From positions 124,001 to 188,000 of the forward strand of contig NZ_WODC01000007.1 in the NCBI RefSeq assembly GCF_009729555.1: 64,000 nucleotides of DNA, read 5' to 3'. A program made the translations under genes and the position numbers. Numbering within the stretch: position 1 is the stretch's first letter; every line of letters starts with the position of its first letter. The notes beneath the pieces were generated by a model. That model had not been told where the DNA came from, did no database searches, and was given only the letters and a program-made list of their open reading frames with translations. The DNA comes from Pseudodesulfovibrio alkaliphilus (lineage in GTDB: Bacteria; Desulfobacterota; Desulfovibrionia; Desulfovibrionales; Desulfovibrionaceae). Shown piece after piece: positions 16,734 to 24,622 of the stretch.

Positions 16734-17306
16734 TTGTGTCTGTAAATCCTTACTCAGTGACTACTCGCACACCCCAAGACCGCTGGCGCTTCTAAAAAAG
16801 CGGAAGCCAAAAAAGAAAAAGCAGCCAAAGCGGTTGTGGTCAGAGTTCATGCGATGCTCATTACGCAAAACAGTAAAAGGAGTCAAGTGTCGTTCCCGGA
16901 TGATTTACACAATATCATTGCCTTCGTCGTTCATCGAGGCTTTATGTGGAGTGCAGGGAGAACGAAGGACGCCGTGAAGCAAACCTTTCAACGACAAATT
17001 TGTAGCAAAAACCAACCAAGCCGAGGCGGAATGCCTCGTTAACCTGAGATCGTCAGGGGTATGCACCGAGTCCGAGAACAACGAAGCAACCACTTCGGCC
17101 GTTGGTCTATGCCGGGTTTGACAAAATAAAAACCTATGATTTTAGGTGGATAAAAGTTTTCTTGACAGATTTGGCTTACATGTGCTTTTGTTGCTCCCCT
17201 GCAATTGTGGCGTTTGCCCTAATTGTGAAATCAGAGAAACGGCGGCCCCGTCATTTAGTCCAAACGATGACTTTTTCGGCAACCAAACGCAAAGAGGATA
17301 CCCGCC
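16734..17306. other. 573-base intergenic region with structured core
   Basis: This is the gap between the divergent symporter and glutamate synthase operons. It has lower GC than its neighbours. Between 17011 and 17106 several helices can be drawn: ACCAAC with GTTGGT closing the whole, CGAGGC/GCCTCG, CCTGA/TCAGG and CGAAG/CTTCG. A small plus-strand frame from GTG 16887 to TAA 17042 (51 codons, AGGAG upstream) exists but looks unlike a real protein. TTGACA hexamers at 17118 and 17162 have poor -10 partners. An ACCTA/TAGGT repeat lies at 17132-17147. Confidence 0.5.
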
Positions 17307-18833
17307 TTGCTGTTTCAACCCCTCAACAAAAACTACCATGAGTTTTGCATTGACCGTGACCCGGACCTGTGCATCAACTGCAAGGTCTGCGTCCGTCAAT
17401 GTTCCTACCAGGCACATTTCTTTGACGAGGCCCGGCAGAAGGTCGCTCACGACAACACCAAATGTATTGGCTGCCATCGATGCGAGGCGCTCTGTCCCAC
17501 TTCTGCACTGAATATCCGCAACAAGCCTTCGGATTTTAGAACCAATAAACTCTGGCGGCCGGTCTTTTTACAAAATATCTACAAACAGGCGGATACGGGC
17601 GGCGTACTGCTGGCGGGCATGGGCTCCCCGGTGGACATCCCTGTGTATTGGGACCGCATGCTTCTGGACGCCAGCCAGGTGACCAACCCGTCTATCGACC
17701 CGTTGCGCGAGCCCATGGAGCTCAAGACCTTCCTCGGGGCAAAGCCCAGGCAGCTCTCTGTCAAAAACGACAAAAACGGCAATGTGTCTCTGCAGACGAA
17801 GCTCTCGCCGCAAATCAAGCTTGAAGTGCCCATCATGTTCGCGGCGATGAGCTTCGGGGCCATCAATTTCAATCTGCATCAGGCCATGGCCCGCGCCGCC
17901 ACGGAAACCGGCGTGGTATACAACACTGGCGAGGGCGGGCTGCACAAGTCCCTCTACAAGTACGGCAAAAACACCATTGTCCAGGTGGCATCGGGGCGCT
18001 TCGGCGTCCATCTCGACTACCTCAAGGCAGGGGCGGGCATCGAAATCAAGGTGGGGCAGGGGGCCAAGCCCGGCATCGGCGGCCATTTGCCCGGCGAAAA
18101 GATCAATGACAAGGTGTCTGAGACGCGCATGGTCCCCATCGGGTCAGACGCCATTTCTCCGGCCCCGCACCACGACATCTATTCCATCGAGGATCTCCTC
18201 CAGCTTATTTTCGCCCTCAAGGAGGCCTCGGAATACAAAGTGCCGGTGGCGGTCAAGATCGCTGCCGTGCACAACGTGGCCGCCATCGCCTCGGGTATCG
18301 TCAGGGCGGGAGCGGACATCGTGACCATCGACGGCATGCGCGGCGGGACAGGAGCAGCCCCGGCCATGATCCGAGACAATGTCGGCATCCCCATCGAGCT
18401 GGCTCTGGCCCAGGTGGACCAGCGGCTGCGCGATGAAGGCATCCGCAATCAGGCATCCATAGTGGCTGCGGGCGGCATCCGCTGCTCGGCTGATGTGGTC
18501 AAGGCCATCGCCCTGGGCGCGGACGCGGTCTACATCGGCACCGCCACCCTCATCGCCGTGGGCTGCACCATCTGCGGCCGCTGCTATACGGGCAAGTGTC
18601 CCTGGGGTATCGCCACCAACGATCCCAAACTCTCCAAACGCCAGAACCCGGACATCGCGGCCAAGAAGCTGACCAACCTGATTCGCGCCTGGGGTCACGA
18701 GATTGAGGAGATGCTCGGCGGCATGGGGCTCAACTCCATAGAAAGCCTGCGCGGCAACCGCGACAAGCTGCGCGGAGTGGGCCTCTCCGACACCGAACTC
18801 GACATCCTCGGCATCAAACACGCCGGGCGCTAG
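17307..18833 (+). CDS. Glutamate synthase, FMN-binding central subunit with N-terminal ferredoxin domain (split type)
   Basis: This is the synthase core of a split, archaeal-style glutamate synthase. It binds FMN and reduces 2-oxoglutarate plus ammonia to glutamate. It has 508 residues. The N-terminus carries two [4Fe-4S] motifs (CINCKVCVRQC and CIGCHRCEALCP). The TIM-barrel synthase domain follows from about residue 140, with AGAGIEIKVGQGAKPGIGGH, DGMRGGTGAAP and GADAVYIGTA. A cysteine set CTICGRCYTGKCPWG supplies the internal cluster. The start is TTG at 17307 with AGAGGA upstream. It is the first of five genes whose products together cover the domains of the large bacterial GltB/GltD. Confidence 0.92.
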   Translation: MLFQPLNKNYHEFCIDRDPDLCINCKVCVRQCSYQAHFFDEARQKVAHDNTKCIGCHRCEALCPTSALNIRNKPSDFRTNKLWRPVFLQNIYKQADTGGVLLAGMGSPVDIPVYWDRMLLDASQVTNPSIDPLREPMELKTFLGAKPRQLSVKNDKNGNVSLQTKLSPQIKLEVPIMFAAMSFGAINFNLHQAMARAATETGVVYNTGEGGLHKSLYKYGKNTIVQVASGRFGVHLDYLKAGAGIEIKVGQGAKPGIGGHLPGEKINDKVSETRMVPIGSDAISPAPHHDIYSIEDLLQLIFALKEASEYKVPVAVKIAAVHNVAAIASGIVRAGADIVTIDGMRGGTGAAPAMIRDNVGIPIELALAQVDQRLRDEGIRNQASIVAAGGIRCSADVVKAIALGADAVYIGTATLIAVGCTICGRCYTGKCPWGIATNDPKLSKRQNPDIAAKKLTNLIRAWGHEIEEMLGGMGLNSIESLRGNRDKLRGVGLSDTELDILGIKHAGR

Positions 18834-18845
18834 ACGGAGAACGCC

Positions 18846-19292
18846 ATGAAAAGAGTCTACCCGGACAAGGAATACTGTATAGGCTGCCACCTGTGCGAGC
18901 TGGCCTGCATCACCGCCCACTCGACCAGCCAGGACCTGATCATCGCCTATCGCGACGAGCGGACCTCGAGCGGCCTGTCTCCCTGCAAGCGGGTCTTCGA
19001 GAAGGGGGACACCTGCGTGGCCATCAGCTGCCGTCATTGCGACGAGCCCTCCTGCGTGGCGGCCTGCATCTCGGGGGGACTGCACAAGGACCCGGAGACA
19101 GGCCGCACCGTGTACGACCGCGATAAGTGCGTGGGCTGCTGGTCCTGTCTCATGGCCTGCCCCTATGGAGCCATCCGCAGACATCCCATTGAGAACAAGA
19201 TCGTCAAGTGCGACCTGTGCGAGGGCAGGGCCGAAGGCCCGGCCTGCGTCCAGGCCTGCCCCAATGCGGCGCTCAAGTACGAGGAACGATAG
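18846..19292 (+). CDS. 4Fe-4S ferredoxin subunit of glutamate synthase (HycB/DmsB-like)
   Basis: This electron-transfer subunit of 148 residues carries four cysteine groups: CIGCHLCELAC, CVAISCRHCDEPSCVAAC, CVGCWSCLMACP and CDLCEGRAEGPACVQACP. That pattern suits four [4Fe-4S] clusters, as in the polyferredoxin subunits of molybdoenzymes and hydrogenases. It probably connects the flavoprotein encoded next to the FMN synthase core. It starts 12 bases after the preceding stop, with a GGAGAACGCC site. Confidence 0.9.
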   Translation: MKRVYPDKEYCIGCHLCELACITAHSTSQDLIIAYRDERTSSGLSPCKRVFEKGDTCVAISCRHCDEPSCVAACISGGLHKDPETGRTVYDRDKCVGCWSCLMACPYGAIRRHPIENKIVKCDLCEGRAEGPACVQACPNAALKYEER

Positions 19293-19322
19293 CCCGACGA
19301 CAGCAATCCACGAGGTCAACAA

Positions 19323-20612
19323 ATGAAATACGTCATCATAGGCAACGGCATCGCCTCCATCGGGGCCATCGAGGGCATCCGCAAGGTCGATGCCGAAAAC
19401 GAGATACTGGTCATCGGATCCGAGGATTCACCGGCCTATGGCCGCCCGCTCATTTCTTATCTGCTTGCGGGCAAGATCGGTCCTGACAGGCTCTCGCTGA
19501 GACCTGCGGAATTCTACAAAAAGAGTAACGTCACCCTCAAACTCGGCACCACGGTCACGGCCATCGACACCAAGGCCAGGACAGTGACCACCGACTCGGG
19601 CGAGAGCATCGGCTACGAGAACCTGCTGGTTGCCACTGGCGGCATCCCGTTCACCCCGCCCATTCCAGGGGCCGATGGAAAGGATGTCTACAACTTCACC
19701 AATCTTTCCCATGCCCAGACCCTCATCTCCAAGGCCCGCGAGATCAAGCGGGCCGTGGTCATCGGCGGCGGGCTCATCGGTCTCAAGGCGGGCGAGTCGC
19801 TCTTTGACCGCGGCGTGGAGGTGACAATCCTTGAACTCTCGCCGCGCATCCTCAGCCTCGCCTTTGACGAAAACGCCGCATCCCTTGCCGGAAACAGGCT
19901 GGCGGAAGTGGGCCTGGACGTGCGTTGCGGCGTTTCGGCCAAGGAGATTCAGCGCGACAGCGCGGGCAACATCAAAGGCGTCCATCTGACCGACGGAGAC
20001 TTTCTCCAGACCGACGTGGTGGTCATCGCCATCGGCGTGGTGCCCGACTATGGACTGGCAAAGGCGTCCGGCATCGAGGTGGACCGGGGCATCAGGGTGG
20101 ACGACCACATGCGAACCAGCGCCCCGGACGTTTATGCGGCGGGCGATGTGGCCCAGGCCAGGGATCTGCTCTACGGCGACGACCGGGTCATTCCCATCTG
20201 GACCAATGCCTACAACCAGGGATTCTGCGCCGGGAAGAACATGGCTGGTGACACTGTCCGTTTCCTGGGCAGCCTGGCCATGAACTCCATCAGTTTCTAC
20301 GGACTGCCGACCATCTCGGTGGGCACGGTCAACCCGCCCGAGGACGACGGTTCCTACCGGATATCCGCCGTGTTGGACGAGAAGAAAAAGAGCTATCGCA
20401 AGCTCGTGTTTCAGGATGACCACCTTGTGGGCTACGTGCTGGTGGGCGACATCGATATGGCGGGCATGTACACGGCCTTTGTCAAATTCCAGATGCCCAT
20501 CCCCGAAGAGTCGCGCAGACAACTCATGGCGGGCGAGCCGGATGTGCTCATGTGGCCCGATGATTTTTTCCGCGAGACATGGAACCCCGGGAACCACGAT
20601 CAAGACAGCTAG
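19323..20612 (+). CDS. FAD-dependent NAD(P)-type oxidoreductase of the glutamate synthase operon
   Basis: This flavoprotein has 429 residues and the two-dinucleotide-binding fold. The FAD site is VIIGNGIASIGAIEGIR at the N-terminus. The NAD(P) site is VVIGGGLIGLKAGESLFDRG near residue 145, and the second FAD site is DVYAAGDVAQARDL near residue 270. It lacks the disulfide of glutathione reductases and resembles nitrite reductase/NADH oxidase-type flavoproteins. In the operon it is the likely entry point for electrons from NAD(P)H, doing the job of GltD. The physiological donor is not shown by sequence. Confidence 0.88.
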   Translation: MKYVIIGNGIASIGAIEGIRKVDAENEILVIGSEDSPAYGRPLISYLLAGKIGPDRLSLRPAEFYKKSNVTLKLGTTVTAIDTKARTVTTDSGESIGYENLLVATGGIPFTPPIPGADGKDVYNFTNLSHAQTLISKAREIKRAVVIGGGLIGLKAGESLFDRGVEVTILELSPRILSLAFDENAASLAGNRLAEVGLDVRCGVSAKEIQRDSAGNIKGVHLTDGDFLQTDVVVIAIGVVPDYGLAKASGIEVDRGIRVDDHMRTSAPDVYAAGDVAQARDLLYGDDRVIPIWTNAYNQGFCAGKNMAGDTVRFLGSLAMNSISFYGLPTISVGTVNPPEDDGSYRISAVLDEKKKSYRKLVFQDDHLVGYVLVGDIDMAGMYTAFVKFQMPIPEESRRQLMAGEPDVLMWPDDFFRETWNPGNHDQDS

Positions 20613-20639
20613 TCCCTGCCGGGACGCATGGAGAATAGA

Positions 20640-21737
20640 ATGAAAGCGCCTGAACGGTTTCATGATTTTCAAAAAGATATATCCGGATGCGGCATATTCG
20701 GCGTCATCCACAAAAAGCGCGGCCTGATATCGGGCGAGATGCCCATCGCGGCCATGACCTGCATGCATGACCGGGGCAACGGTTTGGGCGGTGGGTTTGC
20801 TGCCTATGGCATCTATCCTGACCACGCCGACAGCTACTGCTTTCATATGATGTGCGATGACGAATCAGCCATCGAGGGGTCCGAAAAACTGCTGCGAAAC
20901 TATTTCGATCTGCACCATTTCGAACCCATTCCCACCCGCCGGGTGCTTTCCATCCCCCGGCCGCCCAAGTTCAACCGCTATTTCGTCACCGTGCCGGAAA
21001 AGCCGGTCAACGAGTTCTCCGAACTGCCCGAGGAGGACTATGTGGTGGCCGTGGTCATGAAGATCAACACCTCGGTACCCGGCGCCTTTGTGGTCTCAAG
21101 CGGCAAGAACATGGGTGCATTCAAGGGGGTGGGCTTTCCCGAGGACATCGCCGACTTCTTCCGCCTGGAGGAATACAGCGCCTACATCTGGACCGGCCAT
21201 AATCGATTTCCCACCAACACTCCCGGCTGGTGGGGCGGGGCGCACCCCTTTACCATTCTCAATTGGTCCATCGTTCATAACGGCGAGATCTCTTCCTACG
21301 GCATCAACCGCCGCTACCTGTGCGAGCACGACTACCTGTGCACCATGATGACCGATACCGAGGTGGTGGCCTACGAATTGGACATGCTCATCCGCAAGCA
21401 CGGCCTCTCCTGGGAAATGGCTGCAAAATGCTTTGCCCCGCCTTTCTGGGACGAGATAGAACGCATGGACGAGGCTGACAGGGAACTGTACACCGCGCTA
21501 CGCGCCACCTACGGCCCGGCCATGCTCAACGGCCCCTTTGCCATCCTCGTGGCCGACAATACGCGGCTCATGGGCCTCAATGACCGCATCAAGCTGCGGC
21601 CGCTGCTGGTGGCGGAAAAAGACGACATGGTCTTCATGTCCAGCGAGGAATCGGCGGTGCGCGATGTCTGCCCCGAGTTGGACAGAGTCTGGATGCCCAA
21701 GGCGGGCGAACCCGTTATCGTGGACTTGGAGGGCTAG
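20640..21737 (+). CDS. Class II glutamine amidotransferase subunit of split glutamate synthase
   Basis: This subunit releases ammonia from glutamine for the synthase core. It has 365 residues. The nucleophilic cysteine lies in GCGIFGVIHKKRG at residue 17, so the first 16 residues must be removed to expose Cys1, as in the GltB propeptide. Other family features are HDRGNGLGGGFAAYG, the HNRFPTNTPGWWGGAHPF arginine loop and HNGEISSYG. The start at 20640 has GGAG eight bases ahead; an ATG four codons earlier has no site. It is followed one base later by the GXGXG gene. Confidence 0.92.
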   Translation: MKAPERFHDFQKDISGCGIFGVIHKKRGLISGEMPIAAMTCMHDRGNGLGGGFAAYGIYPDHADSYCFHMMCDDESAIEGSEKLLRNYFDLHHFEPIPTRRVLSIPRPPKFNRYFVTVPEKPVNEFSELPEEDYVVAVVMKINTSVPGAFVVSSGKNMGAFKGVGFPEDIADFFRLEEYSAYIWTGHNRFPTNTPGWWGGAHPFTILNWSIVHNGEISSYGINRRYLCEHDYLCTMMTDTEVVAYELDMLIRKHGLSWEMAAKCFAPPFWDEIERMDEADRELYTALRATYGPAMLNGPFAILVADNTRLMGLNDRIKLRPLLVAEKDDMVFMSSEESAVRDVCPELDRVWMPKAGEPVIVDLEG

Positions 21738-21738
21738 C

Positions 21739-22497
21739 ATGACCACAAGACAGCAGAAAACACTGGTGGCGGGCCGTACTTATTACAAACAATTCAATGA
21801 GGAAATCCGCGCCCTGGTCCGCGAGGGTGTCACGGATTTCGTCATCACGGAATGCAACGGCCAGCGCTACCTGGCCACTGCGCTCGAAGGCGACCTGACC
21901 TTCGACATTCATGGCGTTCCGGGTCAGGATTTGGCGGCCTTCATGCGCGGACCGAAAATCCGGGTGCGTAACAACGCCCAGGACGGCGTGGGCAACACCA
22001 TGGACGGAGGACGCATCGTCATAGAAGGTATCGCCGGAGACGTTATCGGCTACGCCATGCGCGGGGGCGAAATCTTCATCAGAGGCGATGTCGGCTACCG
22101 TGTTGGCATCCACATGAAGGCATACCTCGACCATCAGCCCAAGATCGTGGTCGGCGGCAAGGCAGGGGACTTCCTCGGAGAATATATGGCTGGCGGAATT
22201 ATTTTGCTCTTGGGGATGTTTTCTGATAAGCCTGATGCGCCTGTTGCCGGACGAAGCCTGGGCACTGGCATGCACGGCGGCGTGATCTACGTCCGAGGCG
22301 AGGTGCCCGATCATCAGCTCGGACCCGGCCTGCAAGCGCAACCTGTGGACTCTGAAGACCTGAAGGTCATCGGTGCCCTGGTCGAGGACTACGCCAAGGA
22401 ATTGAAGCTGGACAGCAAGGAAATTATGAGCGAGAACTTCGTCAAAATTCGACCGTTCTCGCATCGGCCTTACGGGAACCTCTACGTTCCCTGCTAG
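21739..22497 (+). CDS. GXGXG-domain protein (GltB C-terminal domain homologue)
   Basis: This 252-residue protein corresponds to the right-handed beta-helix C-terminal domain of GltB, a structural unit that docks onto the synthase core. Repeated glycine motifs are visible: DGVGNTMDGGRIVIEG, GDVIGYAMRGGEIFIRGDVG, VGGKAGDFLGEYMAGG and GTGMHGGVIYVRG. The ATG at 21739 follows the amidotransferase stop (21735-21737) after a single base. A longer frame starting inside the upstream gene is a shadow. It closes the five-gene glutamate synthase operon. Confidence 0.93.
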   Translation: MTTRQQKTLVAGRTYYKQFNEEIRALVREGVTDFVITECNGQRYLATALEGDLTFDIHGVPGQDLAAFMRGPKIRVRNNAQDGVGNTMDGGRIVIEGIAGDVIGYAMRGGEIFIRGDVGYRVGIHMKAYLDHQPKIVVGGKAGDFLGEYMAGGIILLLGMFSDKPDAPVAGRSLGTGMHGGVIYVRGEVPDHQLGPGLQAQPVDSEDLKVIGALVEDYAKELKLDSKEIMSENFVKIRPFSHRPYGNLYVPC

Positions 22498-22542
22498 TCG
22501 CTTCGAGACAGTGAAAACCCTTATCCCTTCCCGGGAGGACCC

Positions 22543-22893
22543 ATGTTCTTCGATTCCATAGCCTACGCAATGGCACCGCCCCAAGGCGGCGGAGAGGCTG
22601 GCGGCCTCGGCGGCATCCTCGGCGGACCGCTGCCGATGCTGGTGCTCATGTTCGCCATTTTCTACTTCCTGCTCATCCGGCCGCAGCAGAAAAAGCAAAA
22701 GATGCACAGGGCCATGCTCGACTCACTCAAGAAGGGCGACAAGGTGTGGACCAACGGCGGCATCCTGGGTACCATCGTCGATATCGACGGCGACAACCTG
22801 ACCATCGAGATCGCCGCCGGTGTCAATGTCGTGATCAAGCGCGGTTTCGTCGCCGACAAGGACGGCGTTTCCGCAGCAGACAACAAGAAGTAG
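22543..22893 (+). CDS. yajC: Preprotein translocase subunit YajC
   Basis: YajC is a small inner-membrane partner of SecDF in the Sec translocon. It has 116 residues. The N-terminus is glycine-rich (PPQGGGEAGGLGGILGG), then one membrane helix (LPMLVLMFAIFYFLLIRPQQ) and the family's conserved RPQQKKQK motif. The soluble C-terminal part contains KKGDKVWTNGGILGTIVDID. GGGAGGACCC precedes the ATG. It heads the yajC-secD-secF cluster, which is the standard bacterial order. Confidence 0.95.
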   Translation: MFFDSIAYAMAPPQGGGEAGGLGGILGGPLPMLVLMFAIFYFLLIRPQQKKQKMHRAMLDSLKKGDKVWTNGGILGTIVDIDGDNLTIEIAAGVNVVIKRGFVADKDGVSAADNKK

Positions 22894-22922
22894 GCTTGAC
22901 AGCCAGCAAACCGGACTTCCGT

Positions 22923-22957
22923 GCGGACCGGACCACGACCAGCGTGGCCCGGTCCGC
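22923..22957 (+). terminator. Strong hairpin between yajC and secD
   Basis: GCGGACCGG-A-CCACG pairs with CGTGG-C-CCGGTCCGC around a five-base loop, a 14-bp stem with one mismatch. A moderately T-rich stretch (GCTTGTGTTTGTCC) follows. It may partly end yajC transcripts or balance YajC against SecDF. secD starts 60 bases later. Confidence 0.6.
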
Positions 22958-23017
22958 GCTTGTGTTTGTCCACACCCCTTGTCCGGCTGCAACATGTTCG
23001 CATCATAGGGAGTTTTC

Positions 23018-24613
23018 ATGCAGAGTCTGCGCCTAAGAATCTTCGTAACCCTGGCCGTTCTGGTTCTCGGACTGGCCTACATGCTGCCGTCCATCCCCAG
23101 CGTCAAGCAGTCGCCGCTGGGTACGTTGCTGCCGGAAGATACCGTCAGCCTCGGTCTCGATCTCAAGGGCGGCATCCACCTGACGCTGGGCGTCGACATG
23201 GACACCGCCATGCACAACAATCTCTCGCGCCTGGGCGACGACCTCAGGGCCACGGCCAGAGACGAGGATATCTTCGTCCTGCGTCCCAACGTGCTCTCGT
23301 CCTCAAGACTCGAGGTGGTCCTGATCAAAAGCGAGCAGAAGAGCGATTTTGATTCGGTGATAGAGAAATACAGCCCCTTCACCATTGAAGAGGCGCGGAA
23401 CATGGGTGACGGCAAAGTCAGATATCTGCTTTCCGTCTCTCCACAGTATCGGGACGAATTGACCCGGCTGACCATGGATCAGGCCATCAAGACCATCCGC
23501 AACCGCATCGATCAGTTCGGTGTGGCCGAACCGGACATTCGTCGTCAGCAGGACAACCGTATCCAGGTGCAGCTGCCCGGACTCCAGGACCCCGAACGCG
23601 CCATCAATATCGTCGGCCAGACTGCCCACCTCGAATTCAAGATGGTGGACGATTCGGCGGACATCGAGAAAGCGCTTGTGGGCGTACTGGCGCCAGGCCG
23701 TGAACTTTCGACCCTGATCACCACCCATCCGGGCGGCGGCCAGAGTGAATCCCCCATAGTTCTCAGGCGTGATGCCGTGCTCACAGGTGAATACATCACC
23801 GATGCCCGTGTGCAACTCGACCAGTGGAACAAACCCTATGTCGCCATCTCCTTCAATACCAGAGGCGGCACCATCTTCGCCAATCTGACAGGCGAGAATG
23901 TCAACAAGCGCATGGCCATAGTCCTGGACGGCAAGGTCCATTCGGCCCCGGTCATTCAGGAGCGGATCAGCGGCGGCAAGGCATCCATCACCGGCAACTT
24001 CACCAACGAAGAGGCTCGGGATCTGGCCGTGGTTCTGCGGGCGGGCTCTTTGCCCGCGCCGGTAGTTATCATGGAGCAGCGCACGGTCGGTCCGTCCCTG
24101 GGCCAGGAGTCCATCGACAAGGGCATCACCGCAGCGCTGGTGGGCATGGCCCTTGTCCTCGCCTTCATGATCATCTACTACGGCTTTGCCGGACTGGTGG
24201 CCGACATAGTGCTATGCCTGAACATCATGCTGATCATGAGCGGCCTGGCCCTGTTCGGCGCAACCCTGACGCTGCCCGGCATCGCGGGTATCATCCTGAC
24301 CATCGGCATGGCCGTGGACGCCAACGTCATCATCTTCGAACGCATCCGCGAGGAGATGCGGCGCGGACTCACGGTTCGAGCCGCCATTGCCGAAGGATAC
24401 GAACGCGCCACCCTGACCATCCTCGACGCCAACGTGACCACGGTCATCGCGGCCATCATCCTCTACCAGTTCGGAACCGGCCCGGTTCGCGGCTTTGCCG
24501 TCACCTTGACGCTGGGCATCCTCTCGTCGATGTTCACGGCCATCTTCGTGTCGCGCATCTTCTTCGACCTGTACACCAAAAGCCGCTCCGAAAGCGCCAA
24601 GCTGAGCATTTAA
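23018..24613 (+). CDS. secD: Protein translocase subunit SecD
   Basis: SecD uses the proton-motive force with SecF to pull exported proteins through SecYEG. It has 531 residues, a normal length for SecD. One N-terminal membrane helix is followed by the large periplasmic P1 domain (about residues 35-345). A C-terminal block of five membrane helices contains the RND signature GMAVDANVIIFERIREEMRRG. The conserved start DLKGGIHLTLGVD lies near residue 48. Ten bases separate it from secF. Confidence 0.96.
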   Translation: MQSLRLRIFVTLAVLVLGLAYMLPSIPSVKQSPLGTLLPEDTVSLGLDLKGGIHLTLGVDMDTAMHNNLSRLGDDLRATARDEDIFVLRPNVLSSSRLEVVLIKSEQKSDFDSVIEKYSPFTIEEARNMGDGKVRYLLSVSPQYRDELTRLTMDQAIKTIRNRIDQFGVAEPDIRRQQDNRIQVQLPGLQDPERAINIVGQTAHLEFKMVDDSADIEKALVGVLAPGRELSTLITTHPGGGQSESPIVLRRDAVLTGEYITDARVQLDQWNKPYVAISFNTRGGTIFANLTGENVNKRMAIVLDGKVHSAPVIQERISGGKASITGNFTNEEARDLAVVLRAGSLPAPVVIMEQRTVGPSLGQESIDKGITAALVGMALVLAFMIIYYGFAGLVADIVLCLNIMLIMSGLALFGATLTLPGIAGIILTIGMAVDANVIIFERIREEMRRGLTVRAAIAEGYERATLTILDANVTTVIAAIILYQFGTGPVRGFAVTLTLGILSSMFTAIFVSRIFFDLYTKSRSESAKLSI

Positions 24614-24622
24614 GGGGACGAT

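Noticed and set aside
17118-17190. Sigma-70 promoters for the glt operon at the two TTGACA hexamers
   Set aside because: Neither hexamer has a reasonable -10 element at 16-18 bases; reported only as possible -35 sequences.
18144-19322. A 392-codon minus-strand open frame opposite the glutamate synthase genes
   Set aside because: The plus strand carries clear Fe-S and FMN-binding motifs across the same bases.
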